Positions 42,847-52,238 of a stretch of 64,000 nt of DNA are shown here, in pieces. Every line of letters starts with the position of its first letter. Within the stretch, counting starts at the first letter, position 1. This DNA is from Leptothrix sp. (in: b-proteobacteria) (GTDB taxonomy: Bacteria; Pseudomonadota; Gammaproteobacteria; Burkholderiales; Burkholderiaceae_C). The DNA lies in contig PNKV01000005.1 of NCBI GenBank assembly GCA_013822685.1, positions 1-64,000 of the forward strand. Direction: 5' to 3'. The notes below the pieces were generated by a model. The model made no database searches. It saw nothing but the letters and a program-made list of their open reading frames with translations, and was not told the DNA's origin. The position numbers and the translations under genes were made by a program.

Positions 42847-44847
42847 GTGCCTGAAGCAGAAGAAGTCATTCAGGATGTCGCCAAGCACGCGGCGATATTT
42901 GCCCGCGACCTCTGGCGCAGACGCCGGAAAGGGGCGCCCGGCACGGCCGAGATCCGCTTGCGAGACCAATCTCAACGGCTTGATCTCCTGCTGGCGGCCG
43001 TTTTCGGGCGCTCCTTTCCTTTGCGCATCGCCGAGCCGCCAGCACCGGCGACCTTTCTCACAAAGGTCTTCAGGCACCGCGAGGGCCCGCTTGTCATCGC
43101 GGCCGTTCCTGCGACGGATGGCCAAGCGATCTGGCTGCCCGCTGCTGTCCTGCGTGTTGGCGCGCTGCCAGGGCATGAGCTGTACACGGTCGCCGCTTTG
43201 CGGCAGGCGATGCGTGCCCACCGCGGCAGTCCTGCCGCGTGGCTGACGCTGTCCGACCCGTGGCAACAGGCCTACCTTCTTGCCCTGGAAGCTCATGCGG
43301 CCGACCTTGATCTGGTCAGATTGCTCCCAGGAATGGGGCAGCCTGTTCAGCAACTCCGAGCCGCGGCTTTGGCAGATCGTCCTCCTCTCGACGCGTTTCC
43401 AACATACAGGCAACCCGTTGAGCGGTTGATCCGTGATTTGCTTTCCGGCCCATTGTCTGAGGAGGCTCCACATTTGGACGAGATGATGGACCGGGCGCGG
43501 CGAATGGCAGCCGCGGCCCCGCAGACAGGCAAGGGAAGGATCCTCTATCGAGACTGGTGGACGGGAGAGTTCCGTGCTGCCAGTCAGACGTCCGCCGCGC
43601 ACCGTTCGGTCGACACGGATTCATCGCGATCAGCCGACTCAGCACCGAAGAGCGCCCAGCTCGACCGAAGTCCCCAGGTCAGAGAGGCGCCCGAAGACGA
43701 GGATGACAACAAGTCTGGCACTTGGATGGTGCAGACCTCCCAGCCCCACGAGCAGGCAGAAGATCCCATCGGCATGCATAGGCCGACGGACCGTGATGAG
43801 TCCACCGCCGCGGAGGAGCTTGCCGACGCACTGTCGGAACTGCCGGAAGCCCGGTTGGTGTGCACGCCGGGTCGCCCGCGCGAGATCTTGCTGTCACAGG
43901 CGCCGCCCAAATCGCGTGCCAAGCAACTGGTTCAGCATAGCGATGCACAGGGAGAGCAGAGGGTGAGCTATCCGGAATGGGACTACCGCCTGCAGTCCTA
44001 CCAAACCGATGCCGTGATGGTCCATCTGCGTGAGATGGCTGAAGGACCTCAGGACTGGATCGAGAAGGCAATGAGCCAACACAAGGCGATGCTGCAATTG
44101 GTGCGTCGCCGTTTCGAGATGCTCAAGGCACAGCGGGTCAGGCTTCGCAAGCAAGTGGAAGGCGACGACATCGACATCGAGGCCTATGTGGCGGGGATGG
44201 CTGACTTCAGGGCAGGGCTGCCGCTTACCGAGAATCTTTACCAATCCTGCCGTCAGGCGCGGCGGGACCTGGCCATGCTGATCCTCACGGACGCGAGCGG
44301 TTCAACCGACGGCTGGATTTCGAGCGACAAGCGTGTTGTCGACGTGGAGAGAGAGGCGCTTCTCCTCGTCGCCATTGCTTTGCAAGGCATGGGTGAGCCC
44401 TATGCGCTTCAGTCATTCTCGGGGGAGGGGCCTCGTGGCGTCGTGGTCCGCGAGATCAAGCGATTTGATGAACCCTTCGGACAAGCCATCACTCGCCGCA
44501 TAGCCGCGCTGGAGCCAGAGCATTACACCCGCGCCGGCGCCGCTCTGAGGCATGCAACCGCCACGCTGATGGGGCAGCACGTCAGTCACCGATTGCTTCT
44601 GCTGCTTTCCGATGGCAAGCCCAACGACATCGACGACTATGAAGGACAGTATGGGACGGAGGACATGCGGCAGGCCGTCACCGAGGCGAGGCTGCAGGGG
44701 ATCAATTGCTTTTGCCTCACGGTGGACCGACAAGCCGCAGGCTACCTTCCGGGCATCTTCGGGCCGCATCAGTACGGCTTGCTTCCCCGCCCGGAGCTGC
44801 TGCCCTCCGTCCTTCTCCATTGGATGAAGCGTCTGGTACAGGCCTAG
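42847..44847 (+). CDS. norD: NorD, von Willebrand A domain protein
   Basis: A 666-aa cytoplasmic protein with a helical N-terminal half, an acidic low-complexity middle (around 245-320) and a C-terminal VWA domain (about 470-665) with the metal-site motif LTDASGSTDG (DxSxS) and LLSDGKPND. It works with NorQ to insert or activate the FeB/heme centre of NorB. GTG start at 42847, nine bases after norQ; ribosome binding site weak. Confidence 0.93.
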   Translation: MPEAEEVIQDVAKHAAIFARDLWRRRRKGAPGTAEIRLRDQSQRLDLLLAAVFGRSFPLRIAEPPAPATFLTKVFRHREGPLVIAAVPATDGQAIWLPAAVLRVGALPGHELYTVAALRQAMRAHRGSPAAWLTLSDPWQQAYLLALEAHAADLDLVRLLPGMGQPVQQLRAAALADRPPLDAFPTYRQPVERLIRDLLSGPLSEEAPHLDEMMDRARRMAAAAPQTGKGRILYRDWWTGEFRAASQTSAAHRSVDTDSSRSADSAPKSAQLDRSPQVREAPEDEDDNKSGTWMVQTSQPHEQAEDPIGMHRPTDRDESTAAEELADALSELPEARLVCTPGRPREILLSQAPPKSRAKQLVQHSDAQGEQRVSYPEWDYRLQSYQTDAVMVHLREMAEGPQDWIEKAMSQHKAMLQLVRRRFEMLKAQRVRLRKQVEGDDIDIEAYVAGMADFRAGLPLTENLYQSCRQARRDLAMLILTDASGSTDGWISSDKRVVDVEREALLLVAIALQGMGEPYALQSFSGEGPRGVVVREIKRFDEPFGQAITRRIAALEPEHYTRAGAALRHATATLMGQHVSHRLLLLLSDGKPNDIDDYEGQYGTEDMRQAVTEARLQGINCFCLTVDRQAAGYLPGIFGPHQYGLLPRPELLPSVLLHWMKRLVQA

Positions 44848-44907
44848 TCCTAGAATACGCGAAGGCATGCAGGCATGGGTGCCAGATATCGAAAGGCAGG
44901 AATCGCG

Positions 44908-45681
44908 ATGGGCTACGAAATCTCGCTTGAGGGCAAGAAGGGGCTGGTGATCGGCATCGCCAACTCCGACAGCATTGCTTATGGTTGCGCCAAAGTAATG
45001 AAAGGTCTTGGAGCCGAACTGGCCGTGACCTATCTGAATGAAAAGGCGGAGTCGTACGTCAGACCGTTGGCCGAGGCGATGGATGCTCCCATCATCCGGT
45101 GTTGCGACGTGGAGCGAGAGGGCGATTTGAAGGGCTTGTTCGATGAGCTGAATTTACGCTGGGGTCGACTGGATTTTTTGCTGCACGCCATCGCGTATGC
45201 GCCTAAGGAAGACTTGGGAGGGCGCGTCACGGATTCCTCCGCCAGCGGCTTTGCGCTCGCAATGGACGTTTCGGTCCATTCCTTTATCCGTGCCGCCAAG
45301 CTTGCCGAGCCTTTGATGACGCATGGCGGCGCCATGATCACCATGAGTTACCACGGGGCAAGAGAGGTCGTCCCTCAGTACGGGATCATGGGGCCGGTCA
45401 AGGCCGCCCTGGAGTCGGTGGTCAAGTACCTCGCTGTCGAGATGGGCTCGAAAGGCATTCGCGTCCTGGGCCTGTCGCCCGGTCCATTGAGAACCCGGGC
45501 CGCGTCCGGCATCCCTCACTTCGACACGCTGTTGGAGCAGGCTGCACAGAAGGCGCCTCTGCATGTGCCGGTGACCATCGAGGATGTCGGATTCCTCGCG
45601 GCCTTGCTGGTGTCCGACCGTGCGCGAGCCATGACGGGCAACATCGTCTATGTCGATGCCGGGTGTCACATCGTTGATTGA
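44908..45681 (+). CDS. fabI: Enoyl-[acyl-carrier-protein] reductase (FabI-like)
   Basis: A 257-aa short-chain reductase of the FabI class: the KGLVIGIANSDSIAYGCAK nucleotide-binding loop, the YAP motif (AIAYAPKEDL), and the catalytic MSYHGAREVVPQYGIMGPVKAALE with Tyr-x6-Lys. It starts 60 bases after norD in the same direction and precedes the maoC-pta and ackA genes. ATG at 44908 has AGGAA upstream. It is probably an accessory enoyl reductase paired with the hydratase domain downstream rather than the main FabI. Confidence 0.9.
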   Translation: MGYEISLEGKKGLVIGIANSDSIAYGCAKVMKGLGAELAVTYLNEKAESYVRPLAEAMDAPIIRCCDVEREGDLKGLFDELNLRWGRLDFLLHAIAYAPKEDLGGRVTDSSASGFALAMDVSVHSFIRAAKLAEPLMTHGGAMITMSYHGAREVVPQYGIMGPVKAALESVVKYLAVEMGSKGIRVLGLSPGPLRTRAASGIPHFDTLLEQAAQKAPLHVPVTIEDVGFLAALLVSDRARAMTGNIVYVDAGCHIVD

Positions 45682-45694
45682 AGGAAGGGTGCGC

Positions 45695-47106
45695 ATGTTC
45701 GAATCCGAGGATGGCGAGATGATCGAGAACCGCACTTTCGATGAGATTCGCATTGGCGAATCGGCATCTCTGTGCCACACATTGCTCAAGCGAGACATCG
45801 ATCTGTTCGCGGTCATGTCGGGGGATGTGAATCCCGCGCACATGGATGAAGAGTTCGCGAAGAACGGGCGTTTCAGCGAGGTGATCGCGCATGGCATGTG
45901 GGGCGGCGCCTTGATCTCCACTGTTCTGGGTACTCAGTTGCCAGGACCGGGCACCATCTACGTCGGCCAAAGCCTCCAGTTCGCTCGGCCTGTCAGGGTC
46001 GGCGACACGGTCACAGTCAAGGTAACGGCGAAGGACAAGTTCGAAGAGACACGTCGCATCGTGTTCGACTGCCAATGCGCCAATCAGGATGGGCAGGTCG
46101 TCATCACAGGTAGCGCCGAAGTTGTCGCGCCCGTGACGAAGATCAGGCGACCGCGCATTGTCTTGCCGGAGGTACGTCTGATCGACAAGCACGCGCGCTA
46201 CCGCGAACTGCTGGCGAAGACCGCCGCCCTGGAGGCGGTGGCGACGGCAGTCGTGCATCCGTGCGATGAGGCGTCCCTCGCGGGGGCGGTTGAGGCAGCC
46301 AAGGCGGGTTTGATCAAGCCGGTGCTGATCGGCCCGGAGGCCAAGATTCGCGCAGTGGCCGAAGCAGCCGGCATCGACATCTCGCCTTACCCCTTGGTCA
46401 CCACTGCCCACAGCCACGAGGCCGCCGAGAAGGCCGCCCTGATGGCCAGCGTGGGCAAAGTAGAAGCCATCATGAAAGGTAGTCTGCATACCGACGAACT
46501 GATGGGCGCGGTGGTTCCCAAGAGGCCGGGCTGCGCACCAAGCGGCGGATGAGCCATGTGTTCGTGATGGACGTGCCAAACTACCCGCGCCCATTGCTCA
46601 TCACCGATGCTGCGGTCAACATACAGCCGAGCCTGTCCGACAAGCGAGACATTGTCCAGAACGCGATCGATCTGGCACATGTTTTGGGAATCGAATCGCC
46701 ACGGGTGGCGATCCTGTCGGCCGTGGAAACCGTGTCTCCTGAGTTGCGCTCCACCCTGGAAGCCGCCGCGCTGTGCAAGATGGCCGAGCGTGGCCAGATC
46801 GTGGGCGGCGTGCTTGACGGTCCCCTGGCCTTCGACAATGCCATCTCAATGGAGGCGGCGCAGATCAAGAACATCCGGTCGCCCGTCGCAGGCCAGGCTG
46901 ACGTGCTGGTGATGCCCGATCTTGAATCTGGCAACATGTTGGCCAAGCAGCTGCTCTATCTTGCCGACTCGCAGGCGGCGGGCATCGTCCTGGGCGCGCG
47001 CGTGCCCATTATTCTCACCAGTCGCTCAGACAATCTGCTCAGGCGGATGGCTTCATGCGCGGTGGCCTTGCTGCTGGCGCATCGCTATCGGAGCAGCCCA
47101 CCATGA
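45695..47106 (+). pseudogene. MaoC-like hydratase / phosphate acetyltransferase fusion, frameshifted
   Basis: Two overlapping frames form one protein. The first (45695-46552) has a MaoC-like hotdog domain (residues about 10-145, SGDVNPAHMDEEFA, HGMWGGALIS) and the first half of phosphate acetyltransferase (ALEAVATAVVHPCDEASLAGAVEAA.., KVEAIMKGSLHTDELMGAVV). The second, from about 46530, carries on as GLRTKRRMSHVFVMD...ADVLVMPDLESGNMLAKQL to the C-terminus. One base is missing around 46517-46535 (after GAVVPK). The downstream half and ackA look intact, so the lesion is recent or a sequencing error. An intact enzyme would make acetyl phosphate from acetyl-CoA. Confidence 0.82.
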
Positions 47107-48305
47107 GCGAAGCCGTGCTGGTGATCAATGCCGGATCGGCGACGCTCAAGTTCTCGGTCCATGGCATGGATGAGCTCACTGGTGAGCTGGTGCGGCGATG
47201 CTCTGGGCTGGCGGAATACTCGCCGGAGCGCGCGCGGCTTCAGGTCGTCGATGGTGCTGGCCAGAATATGGTGGAGCGGCCGATTCGGGTTTCCGGCACA
47301 TCTGGAGCGGCATCAGACAGCCTGGCCGCTGTCATGAACTGGCTTGAAGAGCAGGGGAGCGCGCTGGCTTGGGGCGCCGTCGGCCACCGCGTCGTCCATG
47401 GGGGGGCGCGCCATGCCTCGCCGGTGCGGATTGACGCCGCAGTCATGGCAGATCTCGAGCGTCTCGTGCCTCTCGCGCCCTTGCATCAGCCACACAATCT
47501 GGCCGCCGTTCGGGCGGTGGCTGAGTTGCGTCCGGATGTGCCGCAGGTTGCCTGCTTCGACACGGCCTTTCACTGCGCACAGGCGCCCGTCGCACAGATG
47601 TATGCGCTGCCTCGGCGGTACTGGCATGAAGGCATCAGGGCATACGGCTTTCATGGCTTGTCTTACGAGTACATCGCAGGCGTTCTTCCCACATACCTGG
47701 GCGCGCAAGCGGGCGGCAAGATCGTGGTCGCGCATCTCGGTGGCGGCGCATCCCTGTGCGCGCTTCGGGATGGTCGAAGCGTCGCGTCCACCATGGGTTT
47801 CACCGCGCTCGACGGCTTGGTGATGGGGACGCGTTGCGGCTCGCTCGATCCTGGCGTGGTACTGCACCTGATGGCGGAGCACAAGATGGATGTACCGGCC
47901 ATTCAAGAACTGCTGTATCGCCAATCCGGCCTGTTGGGCGTTTCGGGCTTGAGTGGCGATATGCGCACGCTGTTGGCTAGCGATGCGCCTGAGGCGGCCG
48001 AGGCGGTGAATCTGTTCGTATACCGGATCCAGCGTCACCTTGGCTCCTTGGTCGCGGCGCTGGAGGGTCTGGATGCGCTGGTGTTCACTGGCGGCATAGG
48101 GGAAAATGCGGCCTCCATCCGCGAAAGGATTTGCCGGCGCCTTGAGTGGCTCGGGCTCAGGCTGGACAAGGATGCCAACGATAGGGGTGGGCCCTGCATC
48201 AGTCTGCCAGATGGCCGTGTTTCCGCATGGGTCATACCCACGGACGAAGACGCCGTGATCGCGCGCCATACATTGGCGAATTTGCGAAAGGCTCCTTCAG
48301 GCTAG
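47103..48305 (+). CDS. ackA: Acetate kinase
   Basis: A 400-aa ASKHA kinase making ATP and acetate from acetyl phosphate. Seen: VLVINAGSATLKFSVHG, GHRVVHGGARH, CFDTAFHCAQAPVAQMYALPRRYWHEGIRAYGFHGLSYEY (in part), HLGGGASLCALRDG, TGGIGENAASIRERIC. The start ATG overlaps the phosphate acetyltransferase stop (ATGA), so the pair was translationally coupled. Allows ATP from acetyl-CoA under oxygen-poor conditions, matching the denitrification genes. Confidence 0.95.
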   Translation: MSEAVLVINAGSATLKFSVHGMDELTGELVRRCSGLAEYSPERARLQVVDGAGQNMVERPIRVSGTSGAASDSLAAVMNWLEEQGSALAWGAVGHRVVHGGARHASPVRIDAAVMADLERLVPLAPLHQPHNLAAVRAVAELRPDVPQVACFDTAFHCAQAPVAQMYALPRRYWHEGIRAYGFHGLSYEYIAGVLPTYLGAQAGGKIVVAHLGGGASLCALRDGRSVASTMGFTALDGLVMGTRCGSLDPGVVLHLMAEHKMDVPAIQELLYRQSGLLGVSGLSGDMRTLLASDAPEAAEAVNLFVYRIQRHLGSLVAALEGLDALVFTGGIGENAASIRERICRRLEWLGLRLDKDANDRGGPCISLPDGRVSAWVIPTDEDAVIARHTLANLRKAPSG

Positions 48306-48343
48306 TGTCAACGCCGGGCCGGCGGGCGTGAGTCAGAACTTGT

Positions 48344-48682
48344 ATGCCTTGTAGCAAGGGTCGAGGTCGGCATCCTTGGGCTTTGTCCGAACGATATCTG
48401 CCGCGCAAAGGCGGCGGGGTGTCATTGGAGCCATTCTCGGTGCATGACCTGAGGCGAACGGGATCGACATTGCTGTATGAGGCTGGCTTCAGGAGCGAGT
48501 GGATCGAGAAGTGCCTGGCGCACGAAGAAGGAAAAACTTCTCGCTCGGTCTACAACAAGGCTGAATACGTTGAGCAGCGACGTCAGATGCTCCAGGCGTG
48601 GGCAGACATGGTGGATGCCTGGGTTCAGGGTAAGCACGGCGATACCTTGCGGCAGGGATGCATTCCGGCTAAGTTTGCATGA
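48344..48682 (+). pseudogene. P4-like integrase, C-terminal remnant
   Basis: Only about the last 110 residues of a tyrosine recombinase remain: FSVHDLRRTGSTLLYEAGF holds the HxxR box, followed by WIEKCLAHEE and SVYNKAEYVEQRRQMLQAWADMV with the catalytic Tyr region (NKAEY). The N-terminal two thirds are gone. This subfamily (P4-like) is typical of islands that use the guaA 3' end, so it is probably the lost integrase of a small island that ends at copy C. Confidence 0.8.
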
Positions 48683-48703
48683 AACTTCAATGAAACTCCT
48701 GTC

Positions 48704-49314
48704 GTGAAAGCTCTGCCACAGCACGCAGATCAGTCCGTCAGCGGCTCGGCATCGAGGCTGCTGGCGGATCTGCGTCCTGGGCGTGTGTATCGGCGGGAAG
48801 ACCTGGCGGAAAAGACCAATGCCGTTGACCGCCATGTCCGTGAGCTGGTGGCTGCGGGGCTGCTGAAGAAGGTTGCGCAGGGCATGTACTACGTGCCCAA
48901 GCATCCAGCTTCGGGCCTTTGCCCCCAGAGGATGCCGAGGTCATCGGCAGCTTTCTGAGAGACAACGAGTTCTTGGTGTTCTCGCCGTCGGCTTACAACG
49001 CTGTTGGTTTGGGCACCACGCAGCGCTACAACCAGACGCTGGTCTACAACCATAAGCGCCATGGCGTGTTCAAGTTGGGGAACAGGCAATTCGACTTTCG
49101 GGTGAAGCCGCGCTTCCCGAAAAGACTCACACCGGAGTTTCTGTTCGTGGATCTGCTGAACAACCTTGAGCAATTGGCTGAAGACCGTGATCAGGTTCTT
49201 CGGCAAGCGCGAAGCAAAGTCTCTTTGTTTGATCCGGTCAAACTCAAACGCGCATTCACCAGCTTCGGCTCTGTGGCAGCGCGCAAGCGTGCCAAGGAGT
49301 GGCTCCTTGCCTGA
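48704..49314 (+). pseudogene. AbiEi-like antitoxin / regulator, frameshifted
   Basis: First frame (from 48704): a winged helix (ASRLLADLRPGRVYRREDLAEK...VRELVAAGLLKKVAQGMYYVPK). A one-base shift near 48902-48906 moves the rest into another frame: SSFGPLPPEDAEVIGSFLRDNEFLVFSPSAYNAVGLGTTQRYNQTLVYNHKRHGVFKLGNRQFDFRVKPRFPK (in part), typical of the AbiEi/DUF6088 antitoxins of type IV systems. Not functional as read. Confidence 0.75.
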
Positions 49315-50006
49315 GTTCCTGCATGACCGCAAAGACTTCGGCGACCTGTTGGCTGTCGTCGCAGATGAGAGGGGTATCGACCCAACCCTGGTCGAGAAGG
49401 ACTACTAGATCATGCATTGCCTTTGGGGTTGCAGCGGCAAGGCGTCATCTTCGAGTTGAAGGGCGGCACATCGCTGTCAAAGGGCTTTGGGGCGATTCAT
49501 CGTTTTTCTGAAGACATCGACATTAGGATCGAACCGCCCAAAGGGGTGGATGTCAAATCCGGCAAGAATCATGACAAGCCTGCGCATGTGGCATCGCGCC
49601 GGGCCTTCTATGACTGGCTTGGGGCGGAGATGTGGCCTGCTATGCCCCGACCCACACCTTCGTGGAAAAGCTTCAGACGATCTCGACCAAGTACCGCAAG
49701 CTCAAAGAAGCCGAGGCGTTCCCCGCGAATTTCCTGCGGCACTACTACGATGTGTACTGCCTGCTGGGCTTGCAGGAGGTGCAATTGTTCATGCGCGAGC
49801 CGACGTACCTTGAACGAAAGAAGCAGCGATTCCGATCGGGCGATGAACTGGTGATTGCGGATAACCCGGCGTTCACACTCTCAAGTTCTGAGGAGCGTGA
49901 TCGCTTTGCTGGGGAGTACCGCAAGACGCAGGCGCTGTACTACCAAGGGCAGCCGGATTTTGAGGCTTTGATGGCTCGTATCCAGGAGAATATCCATGCG
50001 ATGTAG
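49307..50006 (+). pseudogene. AbiEii-like nucleotidyltransferase toxin, degenerate
   Basis: Starts TTG 49307 with AAGGAG. It reads LPEFLHDRKDFGDLLAVV...LVEKDY and then an in-frame TAG at 49406-49408 where the family has Trp (TGG to TAG). After a frameshift the nucleotidyltransferase motif GGTSLSKGFGAIHRFSEDIDIRI (in part) follows. Another shift with internal deletion near 49630 leads to FVEKLQTISTKYRKLKEAEAFPANFLRHYYDVYCLL (in part). Toxin of the AbiE pair with the preceding gene; inactivated by several lesions. Confidence 0.78.
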
Positions 50007-50365
50007 GGGGCTGCTTGGTCAGCTAGTGCGCACCACGTTGGTCGGTAGCGAAAGTGCGCGGCAATGAGGTGACGGTAGATTTTCGAGCAGCACGCTAGAC
50101 CCCAGGCTGGCCATCGATATCTACCGTCAGGCTACCGACTTCGAACCGATGAAGTGGGCGTGGTGAGGCGCGGGGACTGATATGTACAGATCAGGATGCT
50201 GGCCTGGTTGCCAGGTTGCTGCGAATGCTGAACAATGCATCCAGATCGCCGTGTTTTGACCGGCAATCATCGTTGCAATCAACTTCGTCCTATGCACGGT
50301 AGAAAAGACGGTAAAGGAAACCAGGAACGCTGCAAACCCAATAGCCATGCGTGTTTCAAGAGCTG
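50007..50365. repeat. Island right-end region with gacggta repeats
   Basis: No gene. It contains gtgacggtag (about 50069), its inverted form ctaccgtca (about 50123), and cggtagaaaagacggtaaa (about 50297), the same short motifs found before copies B and D. From 50255 on it aligns with 59907-60019, including tgaccggcaaNcatcgttgcaatca. This looks like integrase arm-type sites of an island end. Confidence 0.55.
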
Positions 50366-50389
50366 GGAAATGATCGAGTGGGAGTGAGG
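50366..50389 (+). repeat. guaA 3'-end-like attachment repeat, copy C
   Basis: Identical 24-base core to copies B and D in an ungapped 44-bp block (50346-50389); the frame reads KSWEMIEWE-stop. It separates the integrase/AbiE debris from the truncated diguanylate cyclase gene. Confidence 0.8.
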
Positions 50390-50435
50390 AGTCTCAGCAC
50401 TTCTATTCTGCAAAATTTGACGGTCGTCGTCCGGG

Positions 50436-51065
50436 GTGAATGACGCGCAATTGAGGGTGGTGCCGCGGTGGCGGCCTGACTTAAGCCAAATCGCCTCCAC
50501 GAAACCCGGGTCGATTCAGATGGCAGCCACGCAGCGCCTCCATGAGTTATCCCCTCAAGACCCGCTTACTGGCATCTCTAACCGCCGCCAATTCGACAAC
50601 GACTTCGAGCGCCTTTCGGACAAATGCATGCAAGATGAACGGCCGCTGGCCATGCTGCTCATCGATGTCGATTTTTTTAAGCTCTACAACGATGGTTACG
50701 GTCATTCTGCGGGCGATGGATGCCTCAAGGTGGTGGCAGCCACGATCAGCCAAGTAGCGCTGGCCGCTCATGCCCTGCCGGCCCGCATCGGGGGCGAAGA
50801 GTTTGGCATCTTGATGCAGGGCTGTGACATCAATCAAATTCTGGCGTTGGGTGAACAGGTTTGTAGCGCGATGCGCAAAGCGGCCATCGAACATCGTTAC
50901 TCCAAGGTGCCCGGACACCAGATCGTCACAGTGAGCGTTGGTGCAGCAAGCATGATGCCGGTCAAAGGTACCGACCGACTGGCATTGATCGCCATGGCCG
51001 ACGACGCCTTGTATCAAGCCAAGAAGCTGGGCCGCAATCGCGTTACAGCCATCTGCGCCTCCTGA
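50436..51065 (+). CDS. Diguanylate cyclase (GGDEF) domain, N-terminally truncated
   Basis: A 209-aa frame consisting almost only of a GGDEF domain: DPLTGISNRRQFDNDFERL, LLIDVDFFKLYNDGYGHSAGD, the active site RIGGEEFGIL (GGEEF) and YQAKKLGRNRV. The domain is complete and could make cyclic di-GMP; no RxxD inhibitory site is seen five residues before GGEEF. A sensor domain is missing, and the frame is closed shortly upstream, next to att copy C, so the gene was probably cut by island insertion. Start GTG 50436 or ATG 50520; neither has a good ribosome binding site. Confidence 0.75.
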   Translation: MNDAQLRVVPRWRPDLSQIASTKPGSIQMAATQRLHELSPQDPLTGISNRRQFDNDFERLSDKCMQDERPLAMLLIDVDFFKLYNDGYGHSAGDGCLKVVAATISQVALAAHALPARIGGEEFGILMQGCDINQILALGEQVCSAMRKAAIEHRYSKVPGHQIVTVSVGAASMMPVKGTDRLALIAMADDALYQAKKLGRNRVTAICAS

Positions 51066-51087
51066 GATCGACCAACGCTGGTGGCCC

Positions 51088-52143
51088 CTAGAAAATGCGG
51101 TGGTCGCCGTTATCCCGCATCGATTCATAAGTTTGTGCGCGAATGCGTTCTTCCGGCGCGCTGAACGTGGTGTTTCTCAAGGCGGTGATGGCCTGCTGCT
51201 GTTCGGCAACCGCGCCCCCACTCGCCAATATCTGTGCGCGCAGATCAAGGAATTTGCTCACGCGCTGACGCCAGTCCGCATTTTCAGCATCCAACTTTGC
51301 CAAACGCTCAGCCGCCTGAGCGCCAACGATGGATTCCCGCAGCGCATATATCTCTTGCGCGGAACCGCCTCGTGTCTTGATTTCATCGGTCTTCGATTGC
51401 AGCAAATTGTATTGCTGCGAAGCGCTCATGTTTTTTGCCAGCGTTGGCGGCAGTTGGGCTGCGAGGGTAGCAATTCTTCCATCTTTCTGTTGTTTGCTCA
51501 GGCTTGCATCATTGAGGATGGCCATGACCGCTATGTTGTATTGGTCGTAAGCTTCGTCATCGCCAAAAAAGGCGTTTGCTTCATCCCTTGTGAAGTACCG
51601 CAGACGCAGCCCTTTGAGCGATTCAAGCGCCATCCTCAGTGATTCGGGCGATTGATCTTCGAGATTCAATGCCGGCGGCACTTCGGAATGGCGGTATTGA
51701 ACATATTTGCCTAACAACTCCAGGGCGTAGGGTCGCGCGGCCGGGGGAAGTTTGCTTTCCAAATGCTGACGAATGTCGAAAATCAGTTGAGCTTCACTTT
51801 TCTCACCCAAGGAGGAAAAGAAATAGTCAAAGCAACGGCGCACACCCAGTGTGGCCATCAACCTTCCCTGCTTGTCTAATTCCAATGAACAGTCAACCTC
51901 CGTACCCATCAGCGAAGGTGCCATAGTAGGCAGCACGCCCGAAATGGAATGATTTAGATCTGCGCCGGTTCCAGTTTCCGGCAAAGGCGACACGGCGCCC
52001 CCTTTTGCCGAAGAATAAGATTTATCGACCGAGTCTCCAGTGTTCGACTCCCGATACCATACCCAGCCGGAGAAAAACACGATGATAAGCAGAAGAACAA
52101 TAAGAGGAGCAAGGCCACGTCTTTTTTGTATAAAAACTGGCAT
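51088..52143 (-). CDS. lifO: Lipase-specific foldase (lipase chaperone)
   Basis: A 351-aa steric chaperone anchored by an N-terminal helix (LAPLIVLLLIIVFFSGWVWY), followed by a Ser/Gly-rich variable linker and the folding domain. The family motif RxxFDY-F/L-S..GE is present as RRCFDYFFSSLGE near residue 105. It folds the lipase encoded just upstream in the periplasm before type II secretion. ATG 52143 follows AAAGGA. A strong terminator lies between the two genes, so it is probably expressed at a lower level. Confidence 0.93.
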   Translation of the reverse strand: MPVFIQKRRGLAPLIVLLLIIVFFSGWVWYRESNTGDSVDKSYSSAKGGAVSPLPETGTGADLNHSISGVLPTMAPSLMGTEVDCSLELDKQGRLMATLGVRRCFDYFFSSLGEKSEAQLIFDIRQHLESKLPPAARPYALELLGKYVQYRHSEVPPALNLEDQSPESLRMALESLKGLRLRYFTRDEANAFFGDDEAYDQYNIAVMAILNDASLSKQQKDGRIATLAAQLPPTLAKNMSASQQYNLLQSKTDEIKTRGGSAQEIYALRESIVGAQAAERLAKLDAENADWRQRVSKFLDLRAQILASGGAVAEQQQAITALRNTTFSAPEERIRAQTYESMRDNGDHRIF

Positions 52144-52192
52144 GAAGTAATTCCTTTCAATCACAAAACACAACCGGTTATCCCAATGGAAA

Positions 52193-52227
52193 AATAAAAA
52201 ACGCCGCTTTGAGGCGACGTTTTTTTG
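52193..52227 (-). terminator. Intercistronic terminator between lipase and foldase genes
   Basis: For leftward transcription the stem ACGTCGC / GCGGCGT (one G-U pair, loop CTCAAA) is followed by TTTTTTATTTTT. It lies after the lipase stop and before the foldase start, so it should reduce read-through to the foldase gene. Confidence 0.75.
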
Positions 52228-52238
52228 GGGTGAAAAGC

